Assembly (NCBI GenBank): GCA_963808705.1
Contig: CAWEHB010000005.1
Coordinates: 310,001-374,000 of the forward strand
DNA length: 64,000 bases
From: JASHPR01 sp963808705
Lineage (GTDB): Bacteria; Actinomycetota; Actinomycetes; Streptosporangiales; Streptosporangiaceae
Reading direction: 5' to 3'
Shown here: positions 32,153 to 41,304 of the stretch, piece by piece
How the letters are laid out: every line of letters starts with the position of its first letter
How positions within the stretch are numbered: the stretch's first letter is position 1
Program-made: the position numbers and the translations under genes
The notes under the pieces: generated by a model
Databases searched by the model: none
What the model saw: the letters and a program-made list of their open reading frames with translations, nothing else
Told to the model about the DNA's origin: nothing

Positions 32153-33361
32153 GTGGACCTGTTTGAGTACCAGGCGAAGGAGCTGTTCGCCGAATACGGT
32201 GTCCCGATTCCGCGGGGCAAGGTGGCGACCACGGCGGAGGAAGCCAAGCAGATCGCCGAGGAGTTCGCGGCGGCGGGCAAGGCGGGCGCCGGGCCCCTCG
32301 TCGTGATCAAGGCCCAGGTCAAGACCGGCGGCCGTGGCAAGGCCGGCGGGGTGAAGCTGGCCTACAGCCCGGAGGAGGCCAGGGAGAAGGCCAGCCAGAT
32401 CCTCGGCATGGACATCAAGGGCCACACCGTGCACGCGGTGCTGGTCGCCGAGGACACTGACATCGCGCAGGAGTACTACCTGTCCTTCCTGCTGGACCGG
32501 GCCGAGCGCACCTTTCTGTCCATGTGCTCGGTCGAAGGTGGCGTGGAGATCGAAGAGGTGGCCAGGACCAACCCGCAGGCGCTGGCCAAGATCCCCGTCA
32601 GCCCGCTCAGCGGCGTGGACCACGCGAAGGCACTGGAGATCGCGCGGGCCGGCAGGCTGCCGGAGGAGGCGCAGGCGGGGGCGGCGGAGCTCGCGGAGCG
32701 GCTCTGGGCTGTGTTCACCGGTGAGGACGCCACGCTGGTCGAGGTGAACCCGCTCGTCTACACCGGCGACGGCCGGGTGGTGGCCCTGGACGCGAAGGTC
32801 ACCCTGGATGACAATGCGTCGTTCCGGCACAACTGGGATTCTTTCGCTGACCCGGCTGCTGTCGATCCGATCGAGGCACGGGCGAAGGCCAAGCATCTTA
32901 ACTACGTGAAGCTCGACGGCTCTGTTGGAATTATCGGGAACGGGGCCGGCTTGGTGATGTCCACGCTCGACGTGGTCGCCTACGCTGGGCAGGAATTTGG
33001 CGGCATCCGGCCAGCCAACTTCCTGGACATCGGCGGTGGCGCGTCGGCCGAGGTGATGGCCAGCGGGCTGGACATCGTCTTGTCAGACCCCGATGTGCGC
33101 AGCGTGCTGGTCAACGTGTTCGGCGGCATCACCTCGTGCGACACGGTCGCCAACGGCATCGTGTCCGCGATGGCGCTGCTGGCCGAGCGGGGCGAGCCGG
33201 TCAGGCATCCGATCGTGGTCCGGCTAGACGGCAACAACGCAGCCGAGGGCCGCAGGATCCTGCAGGAGGCGGCCATCCCGCTGGTCGAGCAGGTCGCCAC
33301 GATGGACGACGCGGCGCGCCGCGCCGCCGAACTGGCCGCCGCGGCCTCGAACGGAGCGTGA
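32153..33361 (+). CDS. sucC: Succinate-CoA ligase (ADP/GDP-forming) beta subunit
   Basis: A 402-residue ATP-grasp subunit that forms succinyl phosphate and succinyl-CoA with SucD in the TCA cycle. The N-terminus MDLFEYQAKELFAEYGVPIP is diagnostic. The nucleotide-binding KAQVKTGGRGKAGGVKLA, the metal site VEVNPLVYTGDGRVVALDAK and the CoA-ligase half GIIGNGAGLVMSTLDVV with NVFGGITSCD are all intact. The start is GTG 32153. sucD normally follows within a few bases; here only its first ~27 codons remain, so this SucC needs a SucD encoded elsewhere or is unpaired. Confidence 0.95.
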   Translation: MDLFEYQAKELFAEYGVPIPRGKVATTAEEAKQIAEEFAAAGKAGAGPLVVIKAQVKTGGRGKAGGVKLAYSPEEAREKASQILGMDIKGHTVHAVLVAEDTDIAQEYYLSFLLDRAERTFLSMCSVEGGVEIEEVARTNPQALAKIPVSPLSGVDHAKALEIARAGRLPEEAQAGAAELAERLWAVFTGEDATLVEVNPLVYTGDGRVVALDAKVTLDDNASFRHNWDSFADPAAVDPIEARAKAKHLNYVKLDGSVGIIGNGAGLVMSTLDVVAYAGQEFGGIRPANFLDIGGGASAEVMASGLDIVLSDPDVRSVLVNVFGGITSCDTVANGIVSAMALLAERGEPVRHPIVVRLDGNNAAEGRRILQEAAIPLVEQVATMDDAARRAAELAAAASNGA

Positions 33362-33362
33362 G

Positions 33363-33444
33363 ATGGTGATTTGGCCCGACGGCCGGCCACCGGATCATCA
33401 TGCAGGGCATCACCGGCTCGGAGGGCCGTAAGCACGGAAGCTAG
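33363..33444 (+). pseudogene. sucD: N-terminal stub of succinate-CoA ligase alpha subunit
   Basis: ATG 33363 begins MVIWPDG, then after a one-base shift RIIMQGITGSEGRKHGS and TAG 33442-33444. The xIIVQGITGxEGxxH motif is the CoA-binding start of SucD. The CoA-binding remainder and the phosphohistidine domain are gone; the duplicated regulatory element begins only 60 bases further on. Confidence 0.8.
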
Positions 33445-33506
33445 TTCCTCGGTTGCTCTGCCGTCGGTTAGGGACCTAGTGGCCGGCGCTCTCGCTGGCA
33501 GGCAGC

Positions 33507-33583
33507 GACTTTCGGCGGGTTGGTCGGGACCTTTGGCGCTTCGCAACTGTGAACGGCCGGGTCATCCTGCTTAGAACGACCAG
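33507..33583 (+). repeat. Copy B of the ~78-bp duplicated regulatory element
   Basis: It carries GACTTTCGGCG and, 21 bases on, GACCTTTGGCG, then TGTGAACGGCCGG and CATCCTGCTTAGAACG as in copy A; one G is missing between the two half-sites. GAGGAGTAGCAC and an ATG (33602) follow, but the frame from that ATG loses coding character quickly, and a second frame (33640-33743) looks like a broken small gene. The next good gene starts at 33777. Confidence 0.65.
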
Positions 33584-33776
33584 CTATGTGAGGAGTAGCA
33601 CATGGCTTCCATCGACCGGCGCCTTGAAGGCCGGCCATGGGCTGGGGAACTCGGCGTCGCTTGCCCTGGCGGGACACGCGACCGCCACCTTCATGCTCAG
33701 CATGATCAACGCCAACCGCTGCGCCCTTGCCGACCACGGCTGATCCGGACAGGGCCACGGAAGGGAGAGGAAACAA

Positions 33777-34265
33777 ATGGAACCTACAGAGCACCGAGAA
33801 GATGTAGAGGTATTGGCGCATATTCATCTCAGGAAGGAACAAATCAAGTTGGAACATGCGCTGCAAGCCATCAGCGACTGGGTCAGGTCCGGCGCGGGCG
33901 AAGGCGCGAAGTTCCTTGTCACGCGGCTCAGCGGCCCTGTTGGCGAGGGCTCACTCTTTGGCGGGGCGGATATCAGCCAGTTCGCGCCGGCAGGTGCACG
34001 GGGTTCACTCTGCAGTCAGGGAGGTATTGCCTATTACCTGGACTTCGTTAGTGGTAGCCATGTCAACTTCCCTCTCGAGGCGTACATGAACCTTGATTCG
34101 GGAGAAGTCACTCTTAACTGGATGCCGCCGAACCAGCCAGCCCATTCGTCGACGTTCCAGCTTGCCTATGTCCAGAAGCTGGCCTCCCACGGTCCGACCT
34201 ATTTCTTCGACACCGAGCAGACCACGGACGAAGCCGTCTATTCGCTCACAGTGGTACTCCTCTAA
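33777..34265 (+). CDS. Unknown 162-residue protein downstream of the duplicated element
   Basis: It starts at ATG 33777 behind GGGAGAGGA. The N-terminus is helical and charged (EDVEVLAHIHLRKEQIKLEH), and the C-terminal two thirds look beta-rich (GGIAYYLDFVSGSHVNFPLE, NLDSGEVTLNWMPP, TYFFDTEQTTDEAVYSLTVV). It is soluble with no signal peptide. I do not recognise a family. A short echo of KEQIKLE is found just after copy A of the element (around 26100), suggesting element and gene were duplicated together. It converges with a TetR remnant. Confidence 0.75.
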   Translation: MEPTEHREDVEVLAHIHLRKEQIKLEHALQAISDWVRSGAGEGAKFLVTRLSGPVGEGSLFGGADISQFAPAGARGSLCSQGGIAYYLDFVSGSHVNFPLEAYMNLDSGEVTLNWMPPNQPAHSSTFQLAYVQKLASHGPTYFFDTEQTTDEAVYSLTVVLL

Positions 34266-34474
34266 CTCCGGGTCAGCGAGGTGGGGTCGACTCCGGTGCT
34301 GACCCATGGCCGGGCGACGCGGGCGATGTCGGTGTCGGAGGCGCGGGTGAACGCGTCGAGCTTCAGGAAGTGCCGGGCGATGGTGAGCCCGAGGATGCTG
34401 CTGACGATCAGCGCTGCGCGCAGGCCGGCTCGGCTCTCGACCCAGCCTCTTCCGATCCCGAACCTGAGCTCCTC
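34262..34474 (-). pseudogene. C-terminal fragment of a TetR-family regulator
   Basis: The minus strand reads FGIGRGWVESRAGLRAALIV, SSILGLTIARHFLKLDAF and SDTDIARVARPWVST, ending at TAG 34262-34264. This is the dimerisation end of TetR regulators (RAxLVxSxLLGLxxARxVLRLxxL). The DNA-binding half is missing; an ICMT-like gene on the other strand begins 39 bases beyond. Confidence 0.7.
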
Positions 34475-34512
34475 GTCGCGTACCGCCAGGCACTGTGGCA
34501 GTCTGAGTCACG

Positions 34513-35061
34513 ATGCGTGTGGTAGAGCTCGTCCTTGCCCTCGGATGGGCAGCGTTCTGGCTGTACTGGCTCGTGGCGGCCTTTTCTATGAAGAGGGGCC
34601 GCGTGCCGTGGTCCCGCGAGCTGGGTATCAGGGCGGTGATCGTTATCGTCGTGATCCTCTTGCTCCGCTTGGGTGCCTTCCGGGGGCACGGCCTCAACAC
34701 GGACCCGTGGCGCGCTGGCCTCGGGCTCGCCCTCTTCTCTCTAGGGTTGGGGTTCGCGATCTGGGCGCGCGTGCACATCGGGCGCAACTGGGGCACCCCG
34801 ATGACACAGAAGGACGAGCCAGAGCTGGTGACCAGCGGCCCCTACCACCTGGTCCGCCACCCGATCTACTCGGGCATCCTGGTCGCCGGCGTAGGCACCG
34901 CGGTGGCGCTGAGCTGGCTGTGGCTGATCGCCGTGGCCCTGGCCGGTGTCTACTTCGTCTACAGCGCGACCGTCGAGGAGCACTACTTGACCGAGCAGTT
35001 CCCAGACACCTACCCGGTGTATAAGCGCTCGACCAAGATGCTCGTGCCGTTCATCTTTTGA
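34513..35061 (+). CDS. Isoprenylcysteine carboxyl methyltransferase (ICMT)-like membrane protein
   Basis: A 182-residue integral membrane protein with about five hydrophobic segments. The ICMT/PEMT-family signature is present: LVTSGPYHLVRHPIYSGILV (residues ~105-124), where RHPxYxG binds S-adenosylmethionine, and EEHYLTEQFPDTYPVYKRST near the C-terminus, with the usual paired acidic residues and Tyr. Bacterial members methylate unknown lipids or small molecules rather than prenyl proteins. No RBS is obvious. Probably monocistronic. Confidence 0.88.
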   Translation: MRVVELVLALGWAAFWLYWLVAAFSMKRGRVPWSRELGIRAVIVIVVILLLRLGAFRGHGLNTDPWRAGLGLALFSLGLGFAIWARVHIGRNWGTPMTQKDEPELVTSGPYHLVRHPIYSGILVAGVGTAVALSWLWLIAVALAGVYFVYSATVEEHYLTEQFPDTYPVYKRSTKMLVPFIF

Positions 35062-35148
35062 GCGGGCTCGGCCGGCTTTGTACCGGCGAGGACAGCCTCG
35101 GAGCGCGATGTTCTGGCCGATCGGCGGCGCCGCCCTTCCCCGCGACCC

Positions 35149-35256
35149 ATCGGGCCGTACCAGCTCCAGGCAGCTATCGCCGCCCTCGGCGAGGTCATCG
35201 AGGGGGCAGCTGCCACTGCTACCGGGCCTGCCGCAGGTTCGCGAATGGCTCGATAA
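35149..35256 (+). pseudogene. Short fragment resembling an ECF sigma factor
   Basis: The frame begins IGPYQLQAAIAALGEV, close to the GPYQLQAAIAAxH segment of DUF6596-containing ECF sigma factors, then loses similarity and stops at TAA. The rest of 35062-35512 shows no gene. Assignment rests on about twelve residues. Confidence 0.35.
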
Positions 35257-35481
35257 GCCTCACATGATCGTGTTCATGTCGATGTCGCGGCAGGTCTCGG
35301 CGCCCGCGTCCCGGCTTGGTGAAGCAAACGGCCGCCCTCCTGTAGCGGCGTGGCGGCGATCGTCTGGTGAGTAGCTGAGATGGCCGGCGGACCGGTGTTT
35401 GGCGGTGCCGTGCCTCCCGGCCTTGTCGTCCGCGCCGTGCCGGCCAGCAAGCATGCGCGGTGCGGCCCGGGGGCCGGATGG

Positions 35482-35664
35482 TCAGTCCGGCCCGGCGGGT
35501 CGGGTGATGGTGTCAGCGGCGACCTCGACCGCGAGGTCGTGCCCGGCGCCGCTCAGGGCCCGGCCCACCCTGCGCAGCCGTTTGCGCTGCTTGGGGTCCG
35601 TCTCGTGCCCGGCGGCGGCCGTGAATCCTGCGGCAAGCCGCGTGATGAGGACTTCCGGTACCGG
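35482..35664 (-). pseudogene. Fragment of an unknown protein antisense-offset to the SulP tail
   Basis: This frame reads PVPEVLITRLAAGFTAAAGH, ETDPKQRKRLRRVGRALSGA and GHDLAVEVAADTITRPAG. The regular helical, charged pattern looks more protein-like than the SulP frame that overlaps it, and I recall similar DPxxRxRLRxxG...DLAxEVAAxxI ends in small actinobacterial proteins. It has no convincing start, so it is probably the 3' end of a gene whose front was lost when it became joined to SulP. Confidence 0.35.
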
Positions 35665-37433
35665 CCACTGCCCGGCAGCGCGCTGCGCTGCTGGCACAGC
35701 TGTGCGCGGGTCGGCCGGCCCGGCCTCCGGCTTCTGCGGCGAGAGTGTCGACTGCCTCTTCTACCGTGGCGAACAGGCGGCCGGGGCCGAGGCTGCGCAG
35801 AAGCCCGCTGCGCTTGAGTTCGCGATGGATGAGGCGCGATGACCGGGCGATGGCGGTCACCATGTTCCGCTGCTGGAGCTCGGCGATGAGCTCGCCGAGC
35901 GTCCGCACCCCGGTGTAGTCGATGTCGGACATGCCGTTGGCGTCCAGGACGAGGGAGTGCACCGGCTCGGCGGCGAAGTCGAGCATCTGGAGAATCCGCA
36001 GCCTGACGTACTCGGCGTTGCCGTACCACGGTGGCGCGTAGATCAAGTAGACGAGCACGCCGGGAACCTGCTCGGTCGGGTGGCCGACGTCCGGGGGGAT
36101 CCAGTGATCGGTGCCAGGCTCGCGGCCGAGGATGACGCCGCTGGGCCGGGCGGCACGGCGGGTCCGGTCGGCCAGGGACAGCAGCAGGGCCACGACGACG
36201 CCGGTCTCGATCCCGAACAGCGACACGGCCAGCAAGGTGGCGACCGCCAGGGCGAACTCCAGCCGGTCGTAGCGCAGGATCGACTTCAGGTCACCAGCCC
36301 GGAACAGCCGCGCGGCAATAAACAGCAAGATGGCCCCGAGTGTGGCTTCGGGCAGGTCCTTCAGCAGCCCGGCGGCGGCAAGCACCACCGCCAATACCAG
36401 GGCGGCAGCGACCACGCCGGCCAGCTGCGACCGCCCCCCCGCGGCCGTCACCACCTGGGTGCGGGGCGGGCTGGAGTTGACCGCGAACGATCCGCTCAGG
36501 CCCGCGGCCAGGCTCCCGGTCCCGACGGCCACCAGATCCCGGTTCAGCTCCGCGGCGCCCAGGGAGCTCGCCCCGGAGGCGCGCACGACCGCGGACGTCT
36601 GGGCCAGGCAGACAAACGCGATGGTCAGCGCCGGGCCGATGAGCTGCCGGGCGTCGGCCAGCGACGCCGACGGGACCGCGAACGCAGGCACGCCGCCGTG
36701 GATCGGCCCGAGCACTGCCACGCCATGAGAGGTCAGGCCGAACGCGGCGACGGCCAGGATCGAGAAGACGAATCCGATGAGCGCGCCGGGAACCCGGCGG
36801 TCGACGCGTTCGGCCAGCACCAGCACGGCGAAGACGACGGCGGCGATCGCCACCGACCAGCCGTTGGCATGGCCGATCTGCCCGGTGATCTTACGCACCC
36901 GGTCCGGCAGCGCGGTGCCGCCCTGGCAGCCCGAGGATGGCAGGGATCTGGCTGACCGCTATCTCGACGGCGATCCCGGCCAGGACCCCGGTGATCACGG
37001 GCGTGGACAAGAACTCGCAGATCCAGCCAAGCCGCACCAGGCCGCTGACGATGATCAGCGCGCCGGCCATCAGGGTGAGGAACGAAACGAGGTGGACGTA
37101 GCGGGGCGTGCCCGCCGCCGCCAGGCCCGCGGCACCGGCAGCCAGCACCGGGGCGATGGTGGAATCGGCGCCGGCAGATATCTGGCCGCCGCGCCCGAGA
37201 ACGGCGAACAGCAGCGACCCGGCGATGAACGCGTACAAGCCAGCAGCAGCGGGCATGTACGCCAGCTTGGCCGTGGCAATCTGCTCGGGCACGGCGATGG
37301 CCACCAGGGTCAGGCCGGCCACCACGTCAGGCCATAGCCAGGAAGCCCGGTAACCACGCAGGCTCGGAAAAAACAGCGGCACACTTCTCGATCGCATCCT
37401 GGACACCCGCAACGTGCTGGCAGCAGTTGGCAC
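35513..37433 (-). pseudogene. SulP-family anion transporter with STAS domain, frameshifted
   Basis: Two frames make one SulP transporter. The first (from ATG 37433, or more likely ATG 37397) reads WLWPDVVAGLTLVAIAVPEQ and AYMPAAAGLYAFIAGSLLFA, the diagnostic SulP N-terminus. The second resumes at KITGQIGHANGWSVAIAAVV, with the membrane core and a cytosolic STAS domain (SLVLDANGMSDIDYTGVRTL). Restoring one base near 36918-36927 gives LPGGTALPDRVRKITG across the gap. Likely substrates are sulfate, bicarbonate or carboxylates. After EEAVDTLAAEAGG the last ~70 residues are Arg-rich nonsense, probably beyond the original end. A bicarbonate role would fit with RuBisCO in the genome, but nothing here proves it. 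Confidence 0.75.
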
Positions 37434-37576
37434 CGACTATCTCACCCAGCACAGCTACCGCCCGCCAGCAGCGGCCAGCCGCGGCACACCGCCGGGCTGC
37501 CGCTCACGCGCCGCTCCCCTCCGCCCCGCCAGCGCAGAACCCCAGCCGTTAGTGGTGGCAGCCTAGTCCCACAGCA

Positions 37577-37710
37577 CACCTGCGCTCCCTGGCGCGCGGA
37601 ATCTACCCGCCGCTGCTGGCCGACCAGGGACTACGGGCCGCCCTGCAGGCGCAAGCCGGCAGAGCCCGCTTCCCGTCGAGATCCAGGCCGATGGCATCGG
37701 ACGCTACCCG
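37577..37710 (+). pseudogene. Sensor histidine kinase fragment
   Basis: It reads HLRSLARGIYPPLLADQGLR and AALQAQAGRA, then after a one-base shift PVEIQADGIGRYP. In HisKA_3-type kinases the ELRxLARGIYPPLLADxGLxAAL segment links the dimerisation helix to the ATPase domain, which is missing here. The remainder of 37434-38049 contains only doubtful scraps. Confidence 0.6.
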
Positions 37711-38049
37711 TGCCCAACCAAGATGGCGGCGAAGACATCACCCATGAGAGCCACCAGCCAAAGGCCTGACGTGACGGCTGGATCGACAACCTGCTGGTCA
37801 ATGGCATCGACGTAGTACCGCTGGTGCAGGCTGAACTGGACGCCGGTATCCAGACCGGGCCAAGATGCGCCCGGCCGACGCCGACGGGTTCCTCCCACAG
37901 CCCGCCATGCACCAGCAACAGCACTCTCACCGCACCATCGTCCCGGCAGGGCAGCCATCGCGCGAGTCGCGGCATGCGCGGGGAAAGCTCGCGCGGCACG
38001 CTGACCGCTTGGCCTAGGTGAACCGGGCACTGCCGGGGTAGCCGGTGTG

Positions 38050-39549
38050 TCATTTCCTGGCTGTGGTGTAGCCGAGCGCTGCGGCGAGCCCGAGGGCGCT
38101 GCGGGGGGCGTACGCGATGCGCCACAGTCCGCCGTGCGCGGCCGCGTGCGCCTCATCCTGCCAGGGATGCGCGTGTGCCGGGCCGCCGCCGGTGTGCAGG
38201 TCATGGACGAGCAGCGCTGCCATGAGGACCTTGCAGGTGGCAGGTTCGAAGACCTCGACGCCGAACCGGTGCGCGCCGGCGTACGCAGCCGCCAGCGCCC
38301 GGTTCTTCACGACCGACCGGGTGCGGGACGGCGGGGCGACGTTCATCGACACGGTCGCGCCGCCGTCACGGGCGAGTGTGGCGCGCCAGCGGTGCACGCG
38401 CTTTGCGAGGGCATAATTGGGGCCTTGCTGCGGCACCAGGCTGTCGTTGATGCCGGGGTCAGCACCGGGCATGTAGGCCTGGCGGAGCAGGCGTCCGCCC
38501 GACAGCGCCCGCAGCGGGCGGCCGGCGAGTTTGGCTGCTCGCGACCGGGTTGCGTAGGCGTGGACGGACTGCGCGACCGCCTCGGGCGGGACGGCGAACA
38601 CGTCGGTCGGCGTCGCGAGGAACGCGAGTGCGACATCGTCACGTCCGGCCTGCAGGCGCACGGTGAGCGCGTCGACGGCGGCGGCCAGGCGCACGTTGGC
38701 CGCGCCGTCAGCGTAAACGTAGTTCCCCAGTACCAGCGGGCCGTCAACGGCGGCCAGCCAGCCGGCGGCGGCGGGGACGTCGCTTATCAGGTCAAGGCCG
38801 GCGCGCTGCGCGATGACCTCGTCGCTTCCCCCGGGCTGGCGCTGGCCCGGCTTGTCGCCAGCGACGGGAACCAGAAGTGTCCCGCCGCTGCGCCGCGCCG
38901 TGTCCAGGAGGCGCTCCCAGATGGGGGGACGGGGCAGGTCAATGGCGATTACCCGGGCGCCCCAGCTCAGCAGCGCGGGCAAAGGACCTACCTCGGCGCC
39001 CGCCCCGAGCACGGCGACCGTGCGGCCGGGAAGGCGCAGCCACTCCGGATGCGCCGCGACCGTGCGGACCGCGTCAGCGCATGACGGCTCGATCACGCCG
39101 CTGTCCGCCCACGTCTCCAGCCTGCGCAGCAGAGCGTCGCCGCGCAGCCGCTCGCCGTGGTAGGGCAGTGACAGCTCGCTCTGGGTCTCCCCGGTGCCCG
39201 GCACCGTGACCGTGGCGACGATCCGCTGCGCGGGTGCCGAGACCAAGCTGTCGAGTCCGGTCTCTGCGCCGCCCTCCTGCACGACGCGCATTTGCCGGTG
39301 CACCGACTCCAGCCCGCCGCGGGCAACTGATACCGCCGCGTCCTTCGATGTCAGCCCTGCCTCGACGAGCCGGCGGAAGTGCACCGGGTAGCCCGTGCGC
39401 CAGTTGGCATCGTGCTCCGCATCAAGTGCCCCGGCCGGGTCGACGGGGCGCAGCGCGTCAGCCACTACCGCCCTGCCCACCGCTGACGTGCTCCGGCGTC
39501 CGTCCGCGGACGCCGGAAATACGACCCCTGCCACCTCATCGCGGTTCAT
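38050..39549 (-). CDS. Conserved-looking 499-residue protein with a Rossmann-like core
   Basis: ATG 39549 follows AGGAG by five bases. The N-terminal ~190 residues are helical (LDAEHDANWRTGYPVHFRRL, with VSVARGGLESVHRQMR). A dinucleotide-type motif follows, GRTVAVLGAGAEVGPLPALL then GARVIAIDLPRPPIWERLLD, and a second half includes GPLVLGNYVYADGAANVRLA. The GAGAxxGPL loop suggests NAD(P) or SAM binding. No membrane segment is seen until a weak C-terminal one. I do not know a characterised homologue. It stands alone on the minus strand between debris regions. Confidence 0.75.
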   Translation of the reverse strand: MNRDEVAGVVFPASADGRRSTSAVGRAVVADALRPVDPAGALDAEHDANWRTGYPVHFRRLVEAGLTSKDAAVSVARGGLESVHRQMRVVQEGGAETGLDSLVSAPAQRIVATVTVPGTGETQSELSLPYHGERLRGDALLRRLETWADSGVIEPSCADAVRTVAAHPEWLRLPGRTVAVLGAGAEVGPLPALLSWGARVIAIDLPRPPIWERLLDTARRSGGTLLVPVAGDKPGQRQPGGSDEVIAQRAGLDLISDVPAAAGWLAAVDGPLVLGNYVYADGAANVRLAAAVDALTVRLQAGRDDVALAFLATPTDVFAVPPEAVAQSVHAYATRSRAAKLAGRPLRALSGGRLLRQAYMPGADPGINDSLVPQQGPNYALAKRVHRWRATLARDGGATVSMNVAPPSRTRSVVKNRALAAAYAGAHRFGVEVFEPATCKVLMAALLVHDLHTGGGPAHAHPWQDEAHAAAHGGLWRIAYAPRSALGLAAALGYTTARK

Positions 39550-39652
39550 CGCGCTCCTGTCATCGTCACGAGACAACCACGCTGAACCTGATCCCGCCAC
39601 CACCAGCCGGCCGCCACCGCGGCGCCCCGCTGGGCGTCGCGGGTGTCATGGC

Positions 39653-39755
39653 GGCCTCGAGGTCTACCGGGCGGGCAAATCCGCGTTGAACCAGTTGATG
39701 CGCAGCTTCGCCGCACGCCACGCCGACGACCCGCACACGCTTGTCGGTCGTCACG
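39653..39755 (+). pseudogene. Short-chain dehydrogenase fragment
   Basis: The frame reads LEVYRAGKSALNQLMRSFAA then RHADDPHTLV. YRAGK is the catalytic YxxxK of SDR enzymes, followed by the usual helix. The cofactor-binding half is absent and the sequence breaks right after. The rest of 39550-40007 has no other clear gene. Confidence 0.55.
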
Positions 39756-40007
39756 CCCGCCACTCAGGCACTCCCCGCCCGGCAGGCCATGTTCCGGCTG
39801 GCCCGGCCTGACGCTCCCGGTCGTTAATCGCGGCCGTCTAGCTGCGCCGGCGGGCGCGCTCCGGTTCAGGATGCCGTGGCTCGCGGTACTCGTGCGCCGA
39901 CGAGATGACCCGGGTGCTGGCGGCCGCGGGTTCGCGGGCGCGGATCGCGCTCGTCGTCGGACATCCCGGATACGCCCGGCTGGAACGCCGGGTGTTCGGG
40001 CCCGCGC

Positions 40008-40035
40008 TTGACAGCCCGATACCAAATGTTAGCAT
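40008..40035 (+). promoter_or_regulatory. Sigma-70-like promoter in an AT-rich patch
   Basis: TTGACA (40008-40013) and TAGCAT (40030-40035) are 16 bases apart; TATGATATCAATTTTAG follows and contains the GATATC palindrome. It would drive the ABC ATPase remnant and, through it, the exporter operon at 40441. Confidence 0.55.
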
Positions 40036-40104
40036 TATGATATCAATTTTAGAGACGGACGGGAGTGCCGCCACAGGGGCGGCAGGCAGACAGAGGAGAC
40101 GGCC

Positions 40105-40416
40105 ATGGGCCTACCGGACAGCGCGGTTCACGGGACGGTTCGTCGTCCCAACGGGCACGGACCACCGCGCGGTCGCAAGTTATCCGCGGCGCGTGTCGCG
40201 TGCGCGCGGGCCTTGGTCAACAAGCCCGAGCTCATGTTCGCCGACGAGCCGGCCGGCAACCTCGGCTCCAACGCATCGGCTGGCCTGCTGGAGTTCCTGC
40301 GGCGATCGGTGACCGAACCCGGGCAGTTCATCGTCATGGTGACCCACGATCCGGGCTGGTGGCCGCGACCTGGCCAGCCCGCCGGGCGGCACAGCTGGAC
40401 GTCCTGGCAGCTATAG
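40105..40416 (+). pseudogene. Decayed ABC ATPase (LolD/FtsE-like)
   Basis: About 104 codons contain RVACARALVNKPELMFADEP, AGNLGSNASAGLLEFLRRSV and FIVMVTHDP, the second half of a MacB/LolD-type ATPase. The signature LSGGQQQRVA is reduced to LSAARVA, the D-loop NLD is NLG, there is no Walker A, and the tail after THDP is out of register. It precedes an intact ABC-2 exporter, which may share its promoter. Confidence 0.65.
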
Positions 40417-40440
40417 CGGTCCAGTAACAACCCCGTCAAA

Positions 40441-41304
40441 ATGACAGAAGGTGCGGCCATGAAAGTGGCAGGGGACGCGGAGATGGTCATGGAAACAAGC
40501 AGCGCAGCCAGCGGGCTTCCTCGCTACCGGCCTGGAGCAGGCGCGTCGGCGGTCGTGGTGCGCGGGCTGCGGAAGAGGTTCGGCGACAAGGAGGCGGTGG
40601 CCGGCATCGACCTGCAGATCGCGGCAGGCTCCCTGGCCGGGCTGGTCGGGCCGAACGGCGCGGGCAAGACCACGTCGTTGTCGATGATGACCGGCCTGCT
40701 GCGGCCGGACGGCGGGCAGGTGCTGGTCAACGGGCTGGACGTGTGGGAGAACCCGCCGGCGGCCAAGGCGATCATCGGGGTGGTGCCGGCCGAGGTCAGG
40801 CTGTTCGAGCGCCTGTCCGGCGAGGAACTGCTTGAGTACGCCGGGCGGCTGCGCGGCCTGCCGGCCGACGAGGCCCGGTCGCGGGCCGCGCAGCTGCTGG
40901 ACGTGCTTGACCTGGCTGGCGACGCCCGGCGGCTGGTAGCCGACTACTCAACCGGCATGCGCAAGAAAGCCGCGCTCGGCTGCGCGCTGATCCACAACCC
41001 GTCCGTGCTGTTCCTGGACGAGCCGCTGGAGGGGGTTGACCCGGTCTCCGCGGACGTGATCCGCCGCCTGCTGACCCGCTTTGCCGGCTCGGGCTCGACT
41101 GTGCTGTTCTCCAGCCACGTCATGGAACTGGTCGAGCAGGTCTGTGACCACGTGTCCATCATCGACAAGGGCAAGATCGTGGTGACCGGCACCATCGACG
41201 AGGTGCGCGGTGGCAAGACGCTGCAGCGTGCGTTCATCGACCTGGTGGGCCCGCGCGCGACCGACGAGGAGGTGCTGTCATGGCTCGGCTCCTCGTCCAG
41301 CTGA
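40441..41304 (+). CDS. ABC-2-type exporter ATP-binding protein
   Basis: A 287-residue ATPase: Walker A GPNGAGKTT (residues 70-78), signature DYSTGMRKKAALG in place of the usual LSGGQ, Walker B VLFLDEPLEGVD, and the H-loop VLFSSHVMELVEQ. The DEPLEGVDPVSAD pattern and short C-terminal domain are typical of drug or antibiotic ABC-2 exporters. The start could be ATG 40441 or ATG 40459 (GAAGG upstream). Its 3' end overlaps the permease gene by 25 bases, so the two are translationally coupled. Confidence 0.9.
   Translation: MTEGAAMKVAGDAEMVMETSSAASGLPRYRPGAGASAVVVRGLRKRFGDKEAVAGIDLQIAAGSLAGLVGPNGAGKTTSLSMMTGLLRPDGGQVLVNGLDVWENPPAAKAIIGVVPAEVRLFERLSGEELLEYAGRLRGLPADEARSRAAQLLDVLDLAGDARRLVADYSTGMRKKAALGCALIHNPSVLFLDEPLEGVDPVSADVIRRLLTRFAGSGSTVLFSSHVMELVEQVCDHVSIIDKGKIVVTGTIDEVRGGKTLQRAFIDLVGPRATDEEVLSWLGSSSS

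Noticed and set aside
37886..37930. Minus-strand RVLLLVHGGLWEEP, like an alpha/beta-hydrolase start
   Set aside because: Fourteen residues without any following hydrolase sequence; could be chance.
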